A DNA stretch of 36,915 nt from an uncultured Planctomycetaceae bacterium (GCA_903871805.1 CAIQIE010000174.1:1-36915); one strand, 5' to 3'. Shown: positions 26,253 to 34,905, counted from the stretch's first letter. Notes: generated from the letters alone by a model not told the origin. Numbers and translations are program-made.

Positions 26253-26871
26253 GAGTCAGACACTGAAGCAGAGGCTGATGTGGTTTCTGTGGCACGTCAG
26301 AAACCGCGAAGTGCAGGATGTGTGGTGAGACTGGTACAGCGACGGCAGATGCGTCATTGAATGCCCTGTCTCCGGATCATAGAGGACGCATGGCCTCTCT
26401 CCAAGTGCTCAGCCCCGCAATCAAGGCGTCATCTGATTCGAGAAATTCCCCGGTGCCCGGCCTGGCCGGTCGGGAAGATCGTTTTTTAAGGTCATGCTGG
26501 ATCAGCTGGTCCATGTGCGTTCACTTTCGCCCAGCATGTGTTCAACCGTCGGGGGAACCTTGCAGGGTCCAGGAAAGTCGGCCATGATCGGATCGGAATT
26601 GATGGCAGGTTCAGCGAACCGTTTGTGGCATGCCTGGGGAGTGACCGATTGGTGGCCTCAGCGGCATCGTTCGAAATTTCCGGGCCTAGATTGTGACGTA
26701 AAGTCTTATCTATGAGAGACTTACGTTATAAGTTGAGATTCCGCCGTGTGCTGACTGGACGCCGTGGTGAAATCCGTCGCACGCCTTGTCACCGCCCCGG
26801 TGGCTGGAAAACCAACGCTTGAGGTGGTGTGAATCAAGATGAAGTGATGCACATAAAGCGTTTGCATGCAA
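26253..26871. other. Gene-free accessory junction
   Basis: About 620 bp without a supportable gene between the alcohol dehydrogenase start and a transposase fragment. It contains two bulged inverted repeats, listed separately, and marks the transition from ordinary chromosome to accessory DNA. Confidence 0.5.
26696..26726. repeat. Imperfect inverted repeat
   Basis: ACGTAAAGTCT (26696-26706) pairs with AGACTTACGT (26717-26726) with a single bulged A and a 10-nt spacer. There is no T-tract, so it could be an operator-type dyad, an end of a decayed element or a structural RNA stem. Confidence 0.6.
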
Positions 26872-26877
26872 TCACTT
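26842..26877. repeat. Second imperfect inverted repeat
   Basis: AAGTGATGCA (26842-26851) pairs with TGCAATCACTT (26867-26877) with one bulged base. It lies 8 bp from the palindrome at 26885 and overlaps the 3' end of the transposase fragment. Confidence 0.6.
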
Positions 26878-27270
26878 ACGACTGCAGGTGCCAGGCACCT
26901 GTGTTGGGCATTTTCTGGTCAATGTGATGTTACCGAATCGCGTGAGCACATTCGCATGGGGCGTCTTCTTTCTGAATCGTCGGTACGACTGTCCAAAATA
27001 CGCGATCTGCTGTGGCATAGATTGCACTTCAGGCGGCTCCAGCGAATTGAAACACCACTCCTCAAACGACCGAGCCAGGTCGCGAACGAGTTCTTCCACA
27101 CGGCGTTCAAACCCATGAGTATCCTCAGGGCCCATGCCCGGCTTCAGGAACTCGACTGCGACTTCGGTCAACATCCGGCACAGTTCCACCAGCCGCGTCA
27201 TCAGCCAGCAAAAAACGACGGCCCTGGGAATTGCACAAAACAGCGTCCTTGCTGTAACCTGACCGTCCAT
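26872..27270 (-). mobile_element. ISKra4-type transposase, 5' fragment only
   Basis: The 132-residue reading frame starts at ATG 27270, preceded by AAAGGA at good spacing. Its first ~115 residues resemble the N-terminus of ISKra4-family transposases common in planctomycetes: FERRVEELVRDLARSFEEW, then YRRFRKKTPHANVLTRFG-NITL, the family's (Y)RR..RKTPN..V.T.FG.ITL segment. Full-length members are roughly 450 residues or more, so about three quarters, including the catalytic region, is missing. Homology stops near 26925, close to the REP-like palindrome at 26885. The fragment should be inactive. Family assignment is from motif memory and could be confirmed by profile search. Confidence 0.65.
26885..26901. 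repeat. REP-like palindrome, copy 1
   Basis: CAGGTGCC-A-GGCACCTG is a perfect palindrome with 8-bp arms. The same CAGGTGC/GCACCTG core recurs at 35693-35711. It lies about 25 bp from the point where transposase homology stops. Confidence 0.8.
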
Positions 27271-27328
27271 AAGAGGCGTCCTTTCCTGTTGTGTTCGTGT
27301 GAGAACAAACATTGTCAGGCGGGACGCC

Positions 27329-27577
27329 TCTTTTCACATAGACCACTTTTTCAATCTCACGGCACCGCGCAATACGCAGATCGCACCCTGATGCACCCGT
27401 GACCTCAGGGAAGACTCGACAAAAGTGAAAGCGACTCATGAACGCGGCATGTGCGAACTCATCGACCGTCAGTTGATCGCCAGGACGGTTGCACATCACT
27501 TGATTCCAGCGATCCAAGCCATGCTGGCAGGCTTCAAGTGTTTCTTCCTGATGAAAGCGTTGATCGGCGGTCAGAGG
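27329..27577 (-). pseudogene. AraC-family HTH regulator remnant
   Basis: Minus-strand translation between a stop at about 27580 and 27329 gives a recognisable first AraC helix-turn-helix: DQLTVDEFAHAAFMSRFHF followed by CRVFPEVTGAS, matching the LT(V/L)D.LA..A.MS.FHF.R.F..VTG pattern of AraC/XylS proteins. The second HTH and any ligand domain are missing; after VTGAS the reading diverges into unrelated residues. No good start codon exists. It lies directly between the transposase fragment and the 3' end of the enediyne-like operon. Confidence 0.6.
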
Positions 27578-27621
27578 TCAAGCCCTCAGTTATGCCTTTT
27601 GTGGGATTTACTTGCAGATGG

Positions 27622-28512
27622 TCAGGCAACGCAGTCGGAACTGAGTGGCTGAGGATCTCGCTCAGAGAACTGTTCAATTTCAGCGATCTTCTCCAACAGG
27701 TGTTCTTTGTCGGTGAATTGCTTTAGCGCGGCAAGGACATCAGCGGGCAACGGCGTGGGAAGCAGTCCGTGACTGTGCAAGCGTTTGCAACTCATCCGCT
27801 GCTTTCCTGATGCGAAGTGTACCGAACGGCCGGCATTAAGTTCAAAGTAGTCAAACCTGATGGTCATTTGGCCGCACTTAAGAGCCTCCAGACGCAATTC
27901 AACCTTGACCTCTCCTGACTCGTTTGGACGTGAATTCAGGATGTCAACTGACGCCGATGTTGTTTGAAGTGCAAGATCATGGCCTGCGACTCTACGGATT
28001 GTTTCCGGGGCATGATCCAGCAGAAAGAGCTCACGGCTTTTCCCCTGTAGACTCAACAGGTCAAGCGGATCATGCGACCATTGTGGGGCATATAAGCGTC
28101 GGCATTCGTAACATGGTCCGACTGGACGATCGGAATCACATGTCGTATTGCTTTCGTGGTTCGAAAAGGTGATCGTTCCTTTTGCAATCACGCTTTCGAC
28201 GCCATCGGCGAGTCTCTTTATCGTCGAGGTGGCAGAACAGTCGTCCGTGGACTGGAAGACGTCGGATGCAACCTGCACGCAATCGCCCACGGTTGCCCCG
28301 AAGGGATCACTAAAGCTGGTGGAACTGTGAGTTGGATACAAAACCGCCAATTCATACTGGCGATCTTCTGATGTCTGCTGTTGACGACGCCACTCTTCGT
28401 AGCATTCAAACTGCCACCGGAAGTAGGACAAAAAGTACACATTCCCCACAACATTGGTGTCCTGGAAAGTGATGCGAGGATGGTAAAACCATCGCGGGGA
28501 ATTCGATGTCAT
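27622..28512 (-). CDS. tebC: TebC-like enediyne-type thioesterase, fused double hotdog
   Basis: The 296-residue product starts at the ATG overlapping the unbU stop by four bases. The N-terminus (ITFQDTNVVGNVYFLSYFRW, residues 14-33) closely matches the diagnostic ETNLVGNVYYVNYLRWQ segment of enediyne-cassette thioesterases such as CalE7 and DynE7, hotdog enzymes that release the nascent polyene from the PKS. Those enzymes are about 150 residues; this one is twice as long. Residues about 152-265 form a second hotdog that matches the rest of the family (LQGKSRELFLLDHAPE, VELRLEALKCGQMTIRFDY, SGKQRMSCKR). Asn20 and Tyr30 align with residues recalled as catalytic in CalE7, whereas the matching Arg is Tyr38 in domain 1 and is retained as Arg160 in domain 2. 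It ends the operon; downstream lies decayed mobile DNA. Confidence 0.75.
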   Translation of the reverse strand: MTSNSPRWFYHPRITFQDTNVVGNVYFLSYFRWQFECYEEWRRQQQTSEDRQYELAVLYPTHSSTSFSDPFGATVGDCVQVASDVFQSTDDCSATSTIKRLADGVESVIAKGTITFSNHESNTTCDSDRPVGPCYECRRLYAPQWSHDPLDLLSLQGKSRELFLLDHAPETIRRVAGHDLALQTTSASVDILNSRPNESGEVKVELRLEALKCGQMTIRFDYFELNAGRSVHFASGKQRMSCKRLHSHGLLPTPLPADVLAALKQFTDKEHLLEKIAEIEQFSERDPQPLSSDCVA

Positions 28513-29435
28513 GCGATGACCTCCTGGGGTTTTCTTGCCGACAATGTAAAGAGGATCAGTGCGCGAATTGTGCAGACTGCAGCCAACGCCAGGAACAGGC
28601 CAAATACGATATGGAGTAACTGAAGAATCGCGTAAGCCTGGGCGACGCCAGCCCCAAACAGCACTTGACGGCCCGTGGCAATCGGTGTCGTCGCTGGATC
28701 AGGAATCATATAAAGAGTAAACAGAATAAAGGCTGCGCTCGACATCGGCATGAGAGGTGTAAACCAATCAGTATCCGAGAGCCAGGCTCTGAAAACTCCC
28801 TGCGAGATAAATCCCACGACCCAGGCGATGCAAAGTGGTAGTCGGCCAGTTGCAAAACCGTGAACGACGACTCCTGTGGCAAGAATGAACACCGGAAGAG
28901 CCCAATGCCAGACTCCTGTGACAATTGCGTTGGATGTAAACTGATAGGGCGGCGCTTGCCCGACTGCAGGAAACAGCAGCAATGTGGCAATAATGCCGAA
29001 GTTGGATGGATTGAAGACATGGATGCAACTTCCGTTCACGAGCGGAAGTCGGATTAATACCTTCGAGGCTATCGAAACGACAGAAGCAAAAATGATCGGT
29101 GTGAGTCGCTCGTTCGGATAAAGCAACATTGCACATGCGAAGCCAGAGATCATTGCCGGTGGTAGAAAATTCAAAAAAGGAATCACCCCACTCTGGAATC
29201 GAGGACGGCGACCGACGGACCTTGCATCAATCCACTCCAGCAATATTTGGGTTCCGCACGCTGCAAGTACCGCGACAACTGGATGAGCCCAGGATTGCTC
29301 GAATCCAAGGAAGGTATGCCCGGCAATGTTCCAAAGGATCATGAGCGTGGCGAAGTACCAAAGTGCGAAAAGGCGCAGATGGGCCTTCTGTTTGGGATAG
29401 AATGAGACCGTGGCAATTTCTGGAGGTTGACTCAC
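28509..29435 (-). CDS. unbU: UnbU-like enediyne-cassette integral membrane protein
   Basis: The 308-residue product is an integral membrane protein with about eight hydrophobic segments. Its central motif HVFNPSNFGI (139-148) and following helices match UnbU, the membrane component of the enediyne cassette, which is distantly related to the RnfD/NqrB electron-transport subunits. Its biochemical role in enediyne biosynthesis is not settled. It overlaps unbV by four bases upstream and tebC by four bases downstream, so translation is coupled. An isolated RnfD-like protein is the alternative call, but the neighbours make UnbU much more likely. Confidence 0.8.
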   Translation of the reverse strand: MSQPPEIATVSFYPKQKAHLRLFALWYFATLMILWNIAGHTFLGFEQSWAHPVVAVLAACGTQILLEWIDARSVGRRPRFQSGVIPFLNFLPPAMISGFACAMLLYPNERLTPIIFASVVSIASKVLIRLPLVNGSCIHVFNPSNFGIIATLLLFPAVGQAPPYQFTSNAIVTGVWHWALPVFILATGVVVHGFATGRLPLCIAWVVGFISQGVFRAWLSDTDWFTPLMPMSSAAFILFTLYMIPDPATTPIATGRQVLFGAGVAQAYAILQLLHIVFGLFLALAAVCTIRALILFTLSARKPQEVIA

Positions 29436-31519
29436 TTTACTCCCTTTCCGATTGCTTTTCCAAGAATGACAGTGTGGCGTCCCGGTGCAACATCAAACGT
29501 TTGAGATTGCAATGTTCCGTCTATCGCTCTCCAGCGCAGGCCTACCGCAACTGTGTCAGGTTTGAAATCACCCAGTCCAAAGTGAATTTCCTTTGTGCCA
29601 TGCCCGGAATGGCCACTTCCTCCGTCAGATTGTCCTGCAAGACGACATTCCGCTCCGTGCGAATCGGATAAGTCTGAGAGAATCTCCGCAGCGGCTCCGA
29701 CGGCTGGCCAACCAGCGACAGACGATTCAGGATCAACGGAAAACCCGACCTTGTCATTTGCCGGCTGAAACAGACTCAAGGTCAGGTATTTGTTGGCATG
29801 AGAGCTATTGTTGTGAATGAATACCGAAGGTTCCCACTGATTTCCGTACACGAAATCCTGCAGCCCGTCACCATCCACGTCTGCAACAGCAATCGCACGT
29901 GTGTTGAAATAATCGCCAAGTCCAAGGTCAGTTGAGATATCGATGAAGCGGCCACTTTTTGCCTGAACAAACACAGGATTTAGATCGTAGCCGCCGAGGG
30001 TCGTGGTTGGCATCTGCATCTTCGGCCATGCTCTCGGATCATGTATGAGTTGATCATTCGTCGTTCCGACGGCATGCAGTTCCGGCCAGCGATTGATACC
30101 GTATCGCAGAAATCCCAATGAATAGAGGCCTCGGTCAATCAGGGAGAGTTTGGACTCAGAGTTAACGTAACCTTTTGCAAAACCCGTCGCCTGAAGTGCC
30201 TCAACTCGTCCGTCATTGTCCAGATCCACTAATCGGCTGTCCCATCCCCAGCCGCTTCGTGAAAGGCCGAGGACTTCACTCTGTTGTATGTATGGAGCCA
30301 CACCTTGTTTGAAACTGTCAATCTTCCCTGTACTGAGCCACAAAAAATGGCTTTCATGAAGAGCCCAGTCATCCGCGATGTTGCTGACGTAGATATCAAG
30401 GAACCCGTCGCGATTCAGGTCTCCAAAGCCGACCCCCATTCCTTTAAACGAATCGTTGCCCAGTACGAAAGACTTCGGAGTCGTGAAGCTCCGTTCTCCT
30501 TTGCAGACTGCAAAGTCCAGTTCTCCTGGCCGCGATCGATTGTGGAGCAGTCGATCTGGACCAAAGTCGTGAGCGATGTATAGCTCTGGAAGTCCATCGT
30601 TATCTAAATCGGCTGTACCTGCGGCGAGCACCCAGCCTGTGCCACAAAGGGACTCAAGGATCTCTGTTTTGTTGGTAAAGGAAATCGAAGGACTGTCGCC
30701 ACTCGTGGCCGCTTTCCACAGGAATAGCTTTGCGCCTCCGCCGTTTTGAGCTTTGGACTTCCCCTGGTGCATGACTGCGGCATCGCCGGTTCCGTTTTCG
30801 TTCAGGACATCCGCGCCGTCCTGATAGAAATTTCCGACAAGAAGGTCTAAGTGACCGTCGCCATCAAAGTCAGCCTGAGTTGCAGCGTGGGTAAACCACT
30901 GACCCTCCGGTTTTCCAGCGAGCTCAGGAACCAACTCTACTGGCAGGAAGTTCCTGAGCGACAATCCCTCTGATCCGACCTCCGATGTTGTGCGAAGAAA
31001 AACTACCGGAGCTCGTCCCCAGAAGTAGGCAAGCACATCCGCAAGCCCGTCTTCATTCATGTCCACAATCAGACTGCCACCGGGAGACATCGTTTTCCTG
31101 TCAAACGGCAATGGGGAGATATCAAATGCAAATGGCTTATAAACGCCGCACTTTCGAGATTCTGTTCCTGGGGCTGGCAGTACCACCAAACGATCAACAC
31201 GAGTATCTACAAGTAACAGATCGTTCTCCAGTCCATCTCCGTCGAGGTCACCGAGCGTTGCTGCGGCACGCGTACCCGTGACCCATGATGAAATTCGCCG
31301 CATCCGCGGATGAACTCCGTGGCTCACCTTCAGCCCGTCGACAGCGAATTGCTCAACATTCAAGTCGAAGCGATCGAATGAAAATTTAGACGCGAGCTGC
31401 CTCTGTTCGACAGAGCTGACTACTGGCTCTCGGGCAAAGAAGTAGCTGATCGCAATCAGCATTCCAGCCACCGCCTGAACGCGTCGATGTCGATTCGATC
31501 CGATTGGATTGGTGGTCAT
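29432..31519 (-). CDS. unbV: UnbV-like FG-GAP/ASPIC protein of the enediyne cassette
   Basis: Starting at ATG 31519, which overlaps the unbL stop by four bases (ATGA), the product is 695 residues. It has an N-terminal hydrophobic anchor or signal (about residues 15-32), then at least six FG-GAP/VCBS calcium-binding repeats (for example DLDGDGLENDLLLVD, DFDGDGHLDLLVGN, DLNRDGFLDIYVSN, DVDGDGLQDFVYGN), forming a beta-propeller. It ends in an ASPIC/UnbV domain (VGAAAEILSDL, then IHFGLGD). UnbV is exported or periplasmic and is one of the conserved accessory genes of enediyne clusters; its function is unknown. ASPIC proteins are common in planctomycetes outside this context, so the assignment leans on the flanking unbL, unbU and tebC. 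Confidence 0.85.
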   Translation of the reverse strand: MTTNPIGSNRHRRVQAVAGMLIAISYFFAREPVVSSVEQRQLASKFSFDRFDLNVEQFAVDGLKVSHGVHPRMRRISSWVTGTRAAATLGDLDGDGLENDLLLVDTRVDRLVVLPAPGTESRKCGVYKPFAFDISPLPFDRKTMSPGGSLIVDMNEDGLADVLAYFWGRAPVVFLRTTSEVGSEGLSLRNFLPVELVPELAGKPEGQWFTHAATQADFDGDGHLDLLVGNFYQDGADVLNENGTGDAAVMHQGKSKAQNGGGAKLFLWKAATSGDSPSISFTNKTEILESLCGTGWVLAAGTADLDNDGLPELYIAHDFGPDRLLHNRSRPGELDFAVCKGERSFTTPKSFVLGNDSFKGMGVGFGDLNRDGFLDIYVSNIADDWALHESHFLWLSTGKIDSFKQGVAPYIQQSEVLGLSRSGWGWDSRLVDLDNDGRVEALQATGFAKGYVNSESKLSLIDRGLYSLGFLRYGINRWPELHAVGTTNDQLIHDPRAWPKMQMPTTTLGGYDLNPVFVQAKSGRFIDISTDLGLGDYFNTRAIAVADVDGDGLQDFVYGNQWEPSVFIHNNSSHANKYLTLSLFQPANDKVGFSVDPESSVAGWPAVGAAAEILSDLSDSHGAECRLAGQSDGGSGHSGHGTKEIHFGLGDFKPDTVAVGLRWRAIDGTLQSQTFDVAPGRHTVILGKAIGKGVK

Positions 31520-32526
31520 TGTCTGGACACTCCCCGACCTTGTAGTTCTTCCCGAATGTTGGTTCTCCACCGTTCGAAATCTGACGCGCCGTTTGATGTC
31601 GATGGCAAGCAGGAATATGTCAACTGAGCCGCCTCTGAGGCCGTCATTCCGCAAACAAGCTGGCAGGCACGCTCTGTGTGGGCAGCAGGGATTCCACCAA
31701 GCTCGCGGGCTTCTGCTGCGAATGTAACGCCTTGAGCCAAATGCAGCAGGTGCTCTCCCGCAGCTGAAGGAATCTCAGCAAACTGATCCAGATCCGCACT
31801 CCCTGCATAAGCCATCGCCAGGCCTACGCCGCTCCACATGTCAGCGCGACGTTCCGGCCGAAACGCTGCAATTCGCGCTGAAATCCGATGAACATCAGTG
31901 CCCTCAACAAACCACAAGCTACGCCCCAGCCCCTGATCGAAGGCTCTAATCCCGTAAGGACTCAAAGGCGGTCTCGCAGCTGCCGGATCAAACTGCCTTC
32001 TACAATGAAAGTAGCCTTCATGGAAACCAAATCCATCCACTACCAGCCATCCAAGCAGCGGGTCGAGTTTCGCGATCATTTGGTCCAGCTTTGAACGACA
32101 CCATGGCAGCCGAGCCGCCATCCAGCCCAATCCCACATGCAGCACGTACTTGTGCCACTGCCCAGGGCCCTCAAGAAAATCGCTCCATCGACGAGAACTA
32201 AAGATGGCAAGCGAGTCAGTAAGGCCAAGGCCCATTCCGGCTCCCTCGAATCCAAAGCCGCGGTAAAGTGGTGGCAACTGTGACAGCTCGACGCCTAATT
32301 GATCAATAGAATGAACTCTGAGAGCTGCATGGTGCCCGTCCAGAAAACACGCCCCAACCCTCTCAATATGAGACTGAAGAGAAAGCGATGGGCAGTGAAA
32401 ACCTCTTTTGGAAACGGACACTTCGATGCGATCAATTTTCAGAAGTCGCCTTCGAATGCTATTTGTGAGTGCACTGATCAATGGGCAGCTCCCTGTGTGT
32501 AGCGGTTCCTGCGTGGCGAATTTCAC
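31516..32526 (-). CDS. unbL: UnbL-like DUF1702 protein of the enediyne cassette
   Basis: The product is 336 residues from GTG 32526, or 321 from TTG 32481, which has GGGAG seven bases upstream; the latter start fits the family N-terminus better. DUF1702 landmarks are all present: RGFGFEGAGMGLGL (89-102), HVGLGWMAARL (130-140), DGFGFHEGYF (164-173), FDQGLGRSLWFVEGTD (196-211) and WSGVGLAMAYAG (231-242). DUF1702 is UnbL, a conserved, largely uncharacterised protein found almost only beside enediyne polyketide synthases. That makes it the strongest marker that this operon is of enediyne type. Its stop overlaps the unbV start by four bases. Confidence 0.85.
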   Translation of the reverse strand: MKFATQEPLHTGSCPLISALTNSIRRRLLKIDRIEVSVSKRGFHCPSLSLQSHIERVGACFLDGHHAALRVHSIDQLGVELSQLPPLYRGFGFEGAGMGLGLTDSLAIFSSRRWSDFLEGPGQWHKYVLHVGLGWMAARLPWCRSKLDQMIAKLDPLLGWLVVDGFGFHEGYFHCRRQFDPAAARPPLSPYGIRAFDQGLGRSLWFVEGTDVHRISARIAAFRPERRADMWSGVGLAMAYAGSADLDQFAEIPSAAGEHLLHLAQGVTFAAEARELGGIPAAHTERACQLVCGMTASEAAQLTYSCLPSTSNGASDFERWRTNIREELQGRGVSRQ

Positions 32527-32810
32527 AATCGTGACGGACTAATTTGCGAGAAGAAGGCACCACCCGAGCGACGAATCAAACGGTCCAGGATGGTGGCGGG
32601 AGGCAGTGACGCGGGAACGTGGCCAATATTCACCACCGGAGATTTGCCAGTCTTCATGTGCGAGGTAAAGCCCCCTGGATTGGATCTTAAAAAACGTTGG
32701 TTTGGCAACATCTCAAACTTCCAAATCGCGGTATCTGGAATCTGATCATCATCGCCTGGATGCTGCATAAGAGAACACTGGCCGCCGCTTTCCGCAGAGG
32801 CAGCGAGCAA
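32523..32810 (-). CDS. Short ORF upstream of unbL with a degenerate H-X9-DG motif
   Basis: A 95-codon frame (start TTG 32810, or ATG 32768 giving 81 residues; in-frame stop about 40 bp further upstream) ends with a TGA that overlaps the GTG of unbL in a GTGA. The C-terminal half reads SNPGGFTSHMKTGK followed by LPPATILDRLIRRSGG. This resembles the end of planctomycete DUF1559 (H-X9-DG) pilin-like proteins, in which HPGG...DGS is followed by a helix ending in R.GGE. Here the His is Asn and the DG is TG. It may be a decayed DUF1559 3' end, or a real small leader gene coupled to unbL. Assignment is tentative. Confidence 0.35.
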   Translation of the reverse strand: MLAASAESGGQCSLMQHPGDDDQIPDTAIWKFEMLPNQRFLRSNPGGFTSHMKTGKSPVVNIGHVPASLPPATILDRLIRRSGGAFFSQISPSRL

Positions 32811-32850
32811 CCAGATTTTACTCTCATATAGTCAACGAACTACATAATCT

Positions 32851-34182
32851 ACAGGATCGAAGCTGTCTGGTATGGGCTGGATGTCCCAGTGAAAACGTTC
32901 CTCGTTTGTTGCGGAATAGACACTCACCCTCATCGTGAGAGAACTATCAAGACGAAGCGAGCGACCCTCGTGACCGCAGGCAGGTCTGATTTTCCAGTGC
33001 TCAGAGAAATTGGACGTGTCTCTTGTGTACGAATTCGAGCAGGCTTAGGCGTCGCACGGCACATTGCTACCTGCAAAAACAAGGTAGAGCAGAACGCAGC
33101 GAATCGTTCGCGTCAGGTATCACATTTTTTTCAGTGTCAGAGAAAAGGGTATTTCATGACCATTGGTCACTGGAGGGACCGAGGGCAAATGTTGTGCCAT
33201 CGATATCGCTTAGTTGAGAGTCGCGGTGTTGGAGCATGGAGTGCGTGGCATGCGGATTTTCCGCACACAAGTGAGACTTAGAGGTTTCATTTCGCCGCAC
33301 ATGTTCCTGGACGGGCATCCGTTGAGATCCAATTTCCAGGTCGCTCGCGTGGGGAACCCAGGAGAAAGAACTTGGCGAATGGAGAGGCACATCTCGTTAG
33401 GATGGCTGCAGACGTATACTTCGACTGAGTCTAAGTGGCAGCGGAGGGTCATCAGCCTGTCGAAAAAAGACGAAAATAGCGTGCCGATCATGGGTGAATC
33501 GCAGTGCGGCTGATGCTGGAATTTAGCCCATTTGCGAAACTTGACGACGCATTTCCATCCACAACGCTTCTCTGGATCTCCAGACGTTGTGGCACCAGTA
33601 GAATCGAGGACAACCAACCCGGGTCGAGACCCCTGCCCTGTCGCCGCGTCAAACGTTTTCTGCTCTGATACGGGAGTTGATTCCGGTTCAGCATTCGCTA
33701 CGGCTTTTGCGCATGCGGGTTATGAAGCCACAAGACTGAAATTTTCTCTTTCACCGGCTTCAGGCCACCAACACATTCTTTCGATTCGCTCGCGCCATCG
33801 CGATCTCTGAAAAGGCAGTCGCACCGCATGTTGACGAGTCGAAGACGCGAAGAAAACAGAAGAGTGACTGGGCGGCTGCGTTCAACAAAAGGTGGATGGC
33901 CCTGGGAATTCCGCTGGGATTTCCTGGTTTTGTACGTTTTGATGACCACGATCGGACAGTGCTGCGGTATGCGGACCGAAAACTGCTGCCGGCGAAGAGG
34001 GTTGAGCGACGTCAGGAACGGGAATGAGCGAGCCTGAAGCTGATCGCTCGCAGTGCTTCCCCGGGTTTGCAGTGGTGATGTTCGCCGGCCGACGAGGGCT
34101 GCTGCAGGATTCGGACGTGAACCAATTTTCTGCCTGACCGACAGACCAACGCTGTCAGAAAAGTCGAATGTCCATCTCTTTT
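32851..34182. other. Gene-poor region upstream of the enediyne-like operon
   Basis: About 1.3 kb with open frames on both strands, none longer than 190 codons and none with recognisable homology. A charged 95-codon frame without a start lies at 33740-34027. The operon promoter should be near its left end, but I cannot assign it. The character suggests decayed or horizontally acquired DNA. Confidence 0.45.
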
Positions 34183-34905
34183 CTACTCCGGCGCGGGAAC
34201 CGGTGTCAGCAACTCCTGACTTTCCGGGCCAGGGCGGTTGACCGCCTGAGACACACACTTCAGTTGCAGGCTTCCAGCGGACAGAGGTTTCAGGCAGTCA
34301 CGCAGTTGTCCGGGACTGGCTGTTGCCCCAAGCCAGACCTGCCAGGCGTCCTGCGGAAGTATGACAGGCATGCGGTCGTGCAGCTGTCGAACGTCGTCAC
34401 TGGCTTCGGTGGTGAGAATCGTACAGCTGGTGATGATGCGGGAAGTGTCGGGCAGGTCTGCATCCGATGTTGAGTTATCTGAGGTGCGTTCCGTCCATGT
34501 TTCCCAGAGACCGGCCATGGCGAAGGGGGCTTCGTCTGGCTGATGAATCCACCACGGTTGCTTCCGCCCGGTGCTTAGTTTTTGCCATTCATAAAATCCA
34601 TCGGCAGCAATCAGGCAGCGTCGTTTGGCAAACGCGGTTCGGAACGCCGGCTTTTCGGACACCGTTTCGGACCGGGCGTTGATTAACTGTGAGCCGATCG
34701 ACAGGTCTTTTGCCCAGAAAGGAATCAGTCCCCATCGCATCCAGACGGCCTCACGTTCCGGTGGTCGGTCCGGTGCTGCCCGGATGACGAGGACATTCTG
34801 TGTGGGGGCAATATTGTATCGCGGGACCAGATCGGGCAGGCTGGAGACCTGAAAGAGTTCCATCATGACGTCAGGAGATGTTTTCAGCGTGTAGCGACCG
34901 CACAT
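34183..34905 (-). CDS. yedK: SOS response-associated peptidase / HMCES family (YedK)
   Basis: The 240-residue product begins MCGRYTLK, so Cys2 becomes N-terminal after Met removal and can form the thiazolidine crosslink with abasic sites in single-stranded DNA. Asn76 (LINARSE), Glu106 (DGFYEWQ) and His176 (LHDRMPVIL) complete the catalytic set. The family shields abasic sites in ssDNA. Length and motifs are complete, so it should be active. No LexA-type box was identified upstream. Confidence 0.95.
   Translation of the reverse strand: MCGRYTLKTSPDVMMELFQVSSLPDLVPRYNIAPTQNVLVIRAAPDRPPEREAVWMRWGLIPFWAKDLSIGSQLINARSETVSEKPAFRTAFAKRRCLIAADGFYEWQKLSTGRKQPWWIHQPDEAPFAMAGLWETWTERTSDNSTSDADLPDTSRIITSCTILTTEASDDVRQLHDRMPVILPQDAWQVWLGATASPGQLRDCLKPLSAGSLQLKCVSQAVNRPGPESQELLTPVPAPE

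Noticed and set aside
25293..26360. 355-codon plus-strand frame
   Set aside because: Antisense to the iron-containing alcohol dehydrogenase, whose metal ligands and NAD motif are all intact.
33210..33617. 135-codon Cys-rich minus-strand frame upstream of the enediyne-like operon
   Set aside because: No family match, no start signal; it could be decayed DNA but there is no support for a gene.
33740..34027. Charged 95-codon plus-strand frame (ends with KRVERRQERE)
   Set aside because: It looks protein-like but has no start codon near its beginning and no recognisable family; at most a remnant.
33698..34258. 186-codon minus-strand frame
   Set aside because: No homology, Arg/Ser-rich shadow-like composition, and it overlaps the 3' end of yedK.
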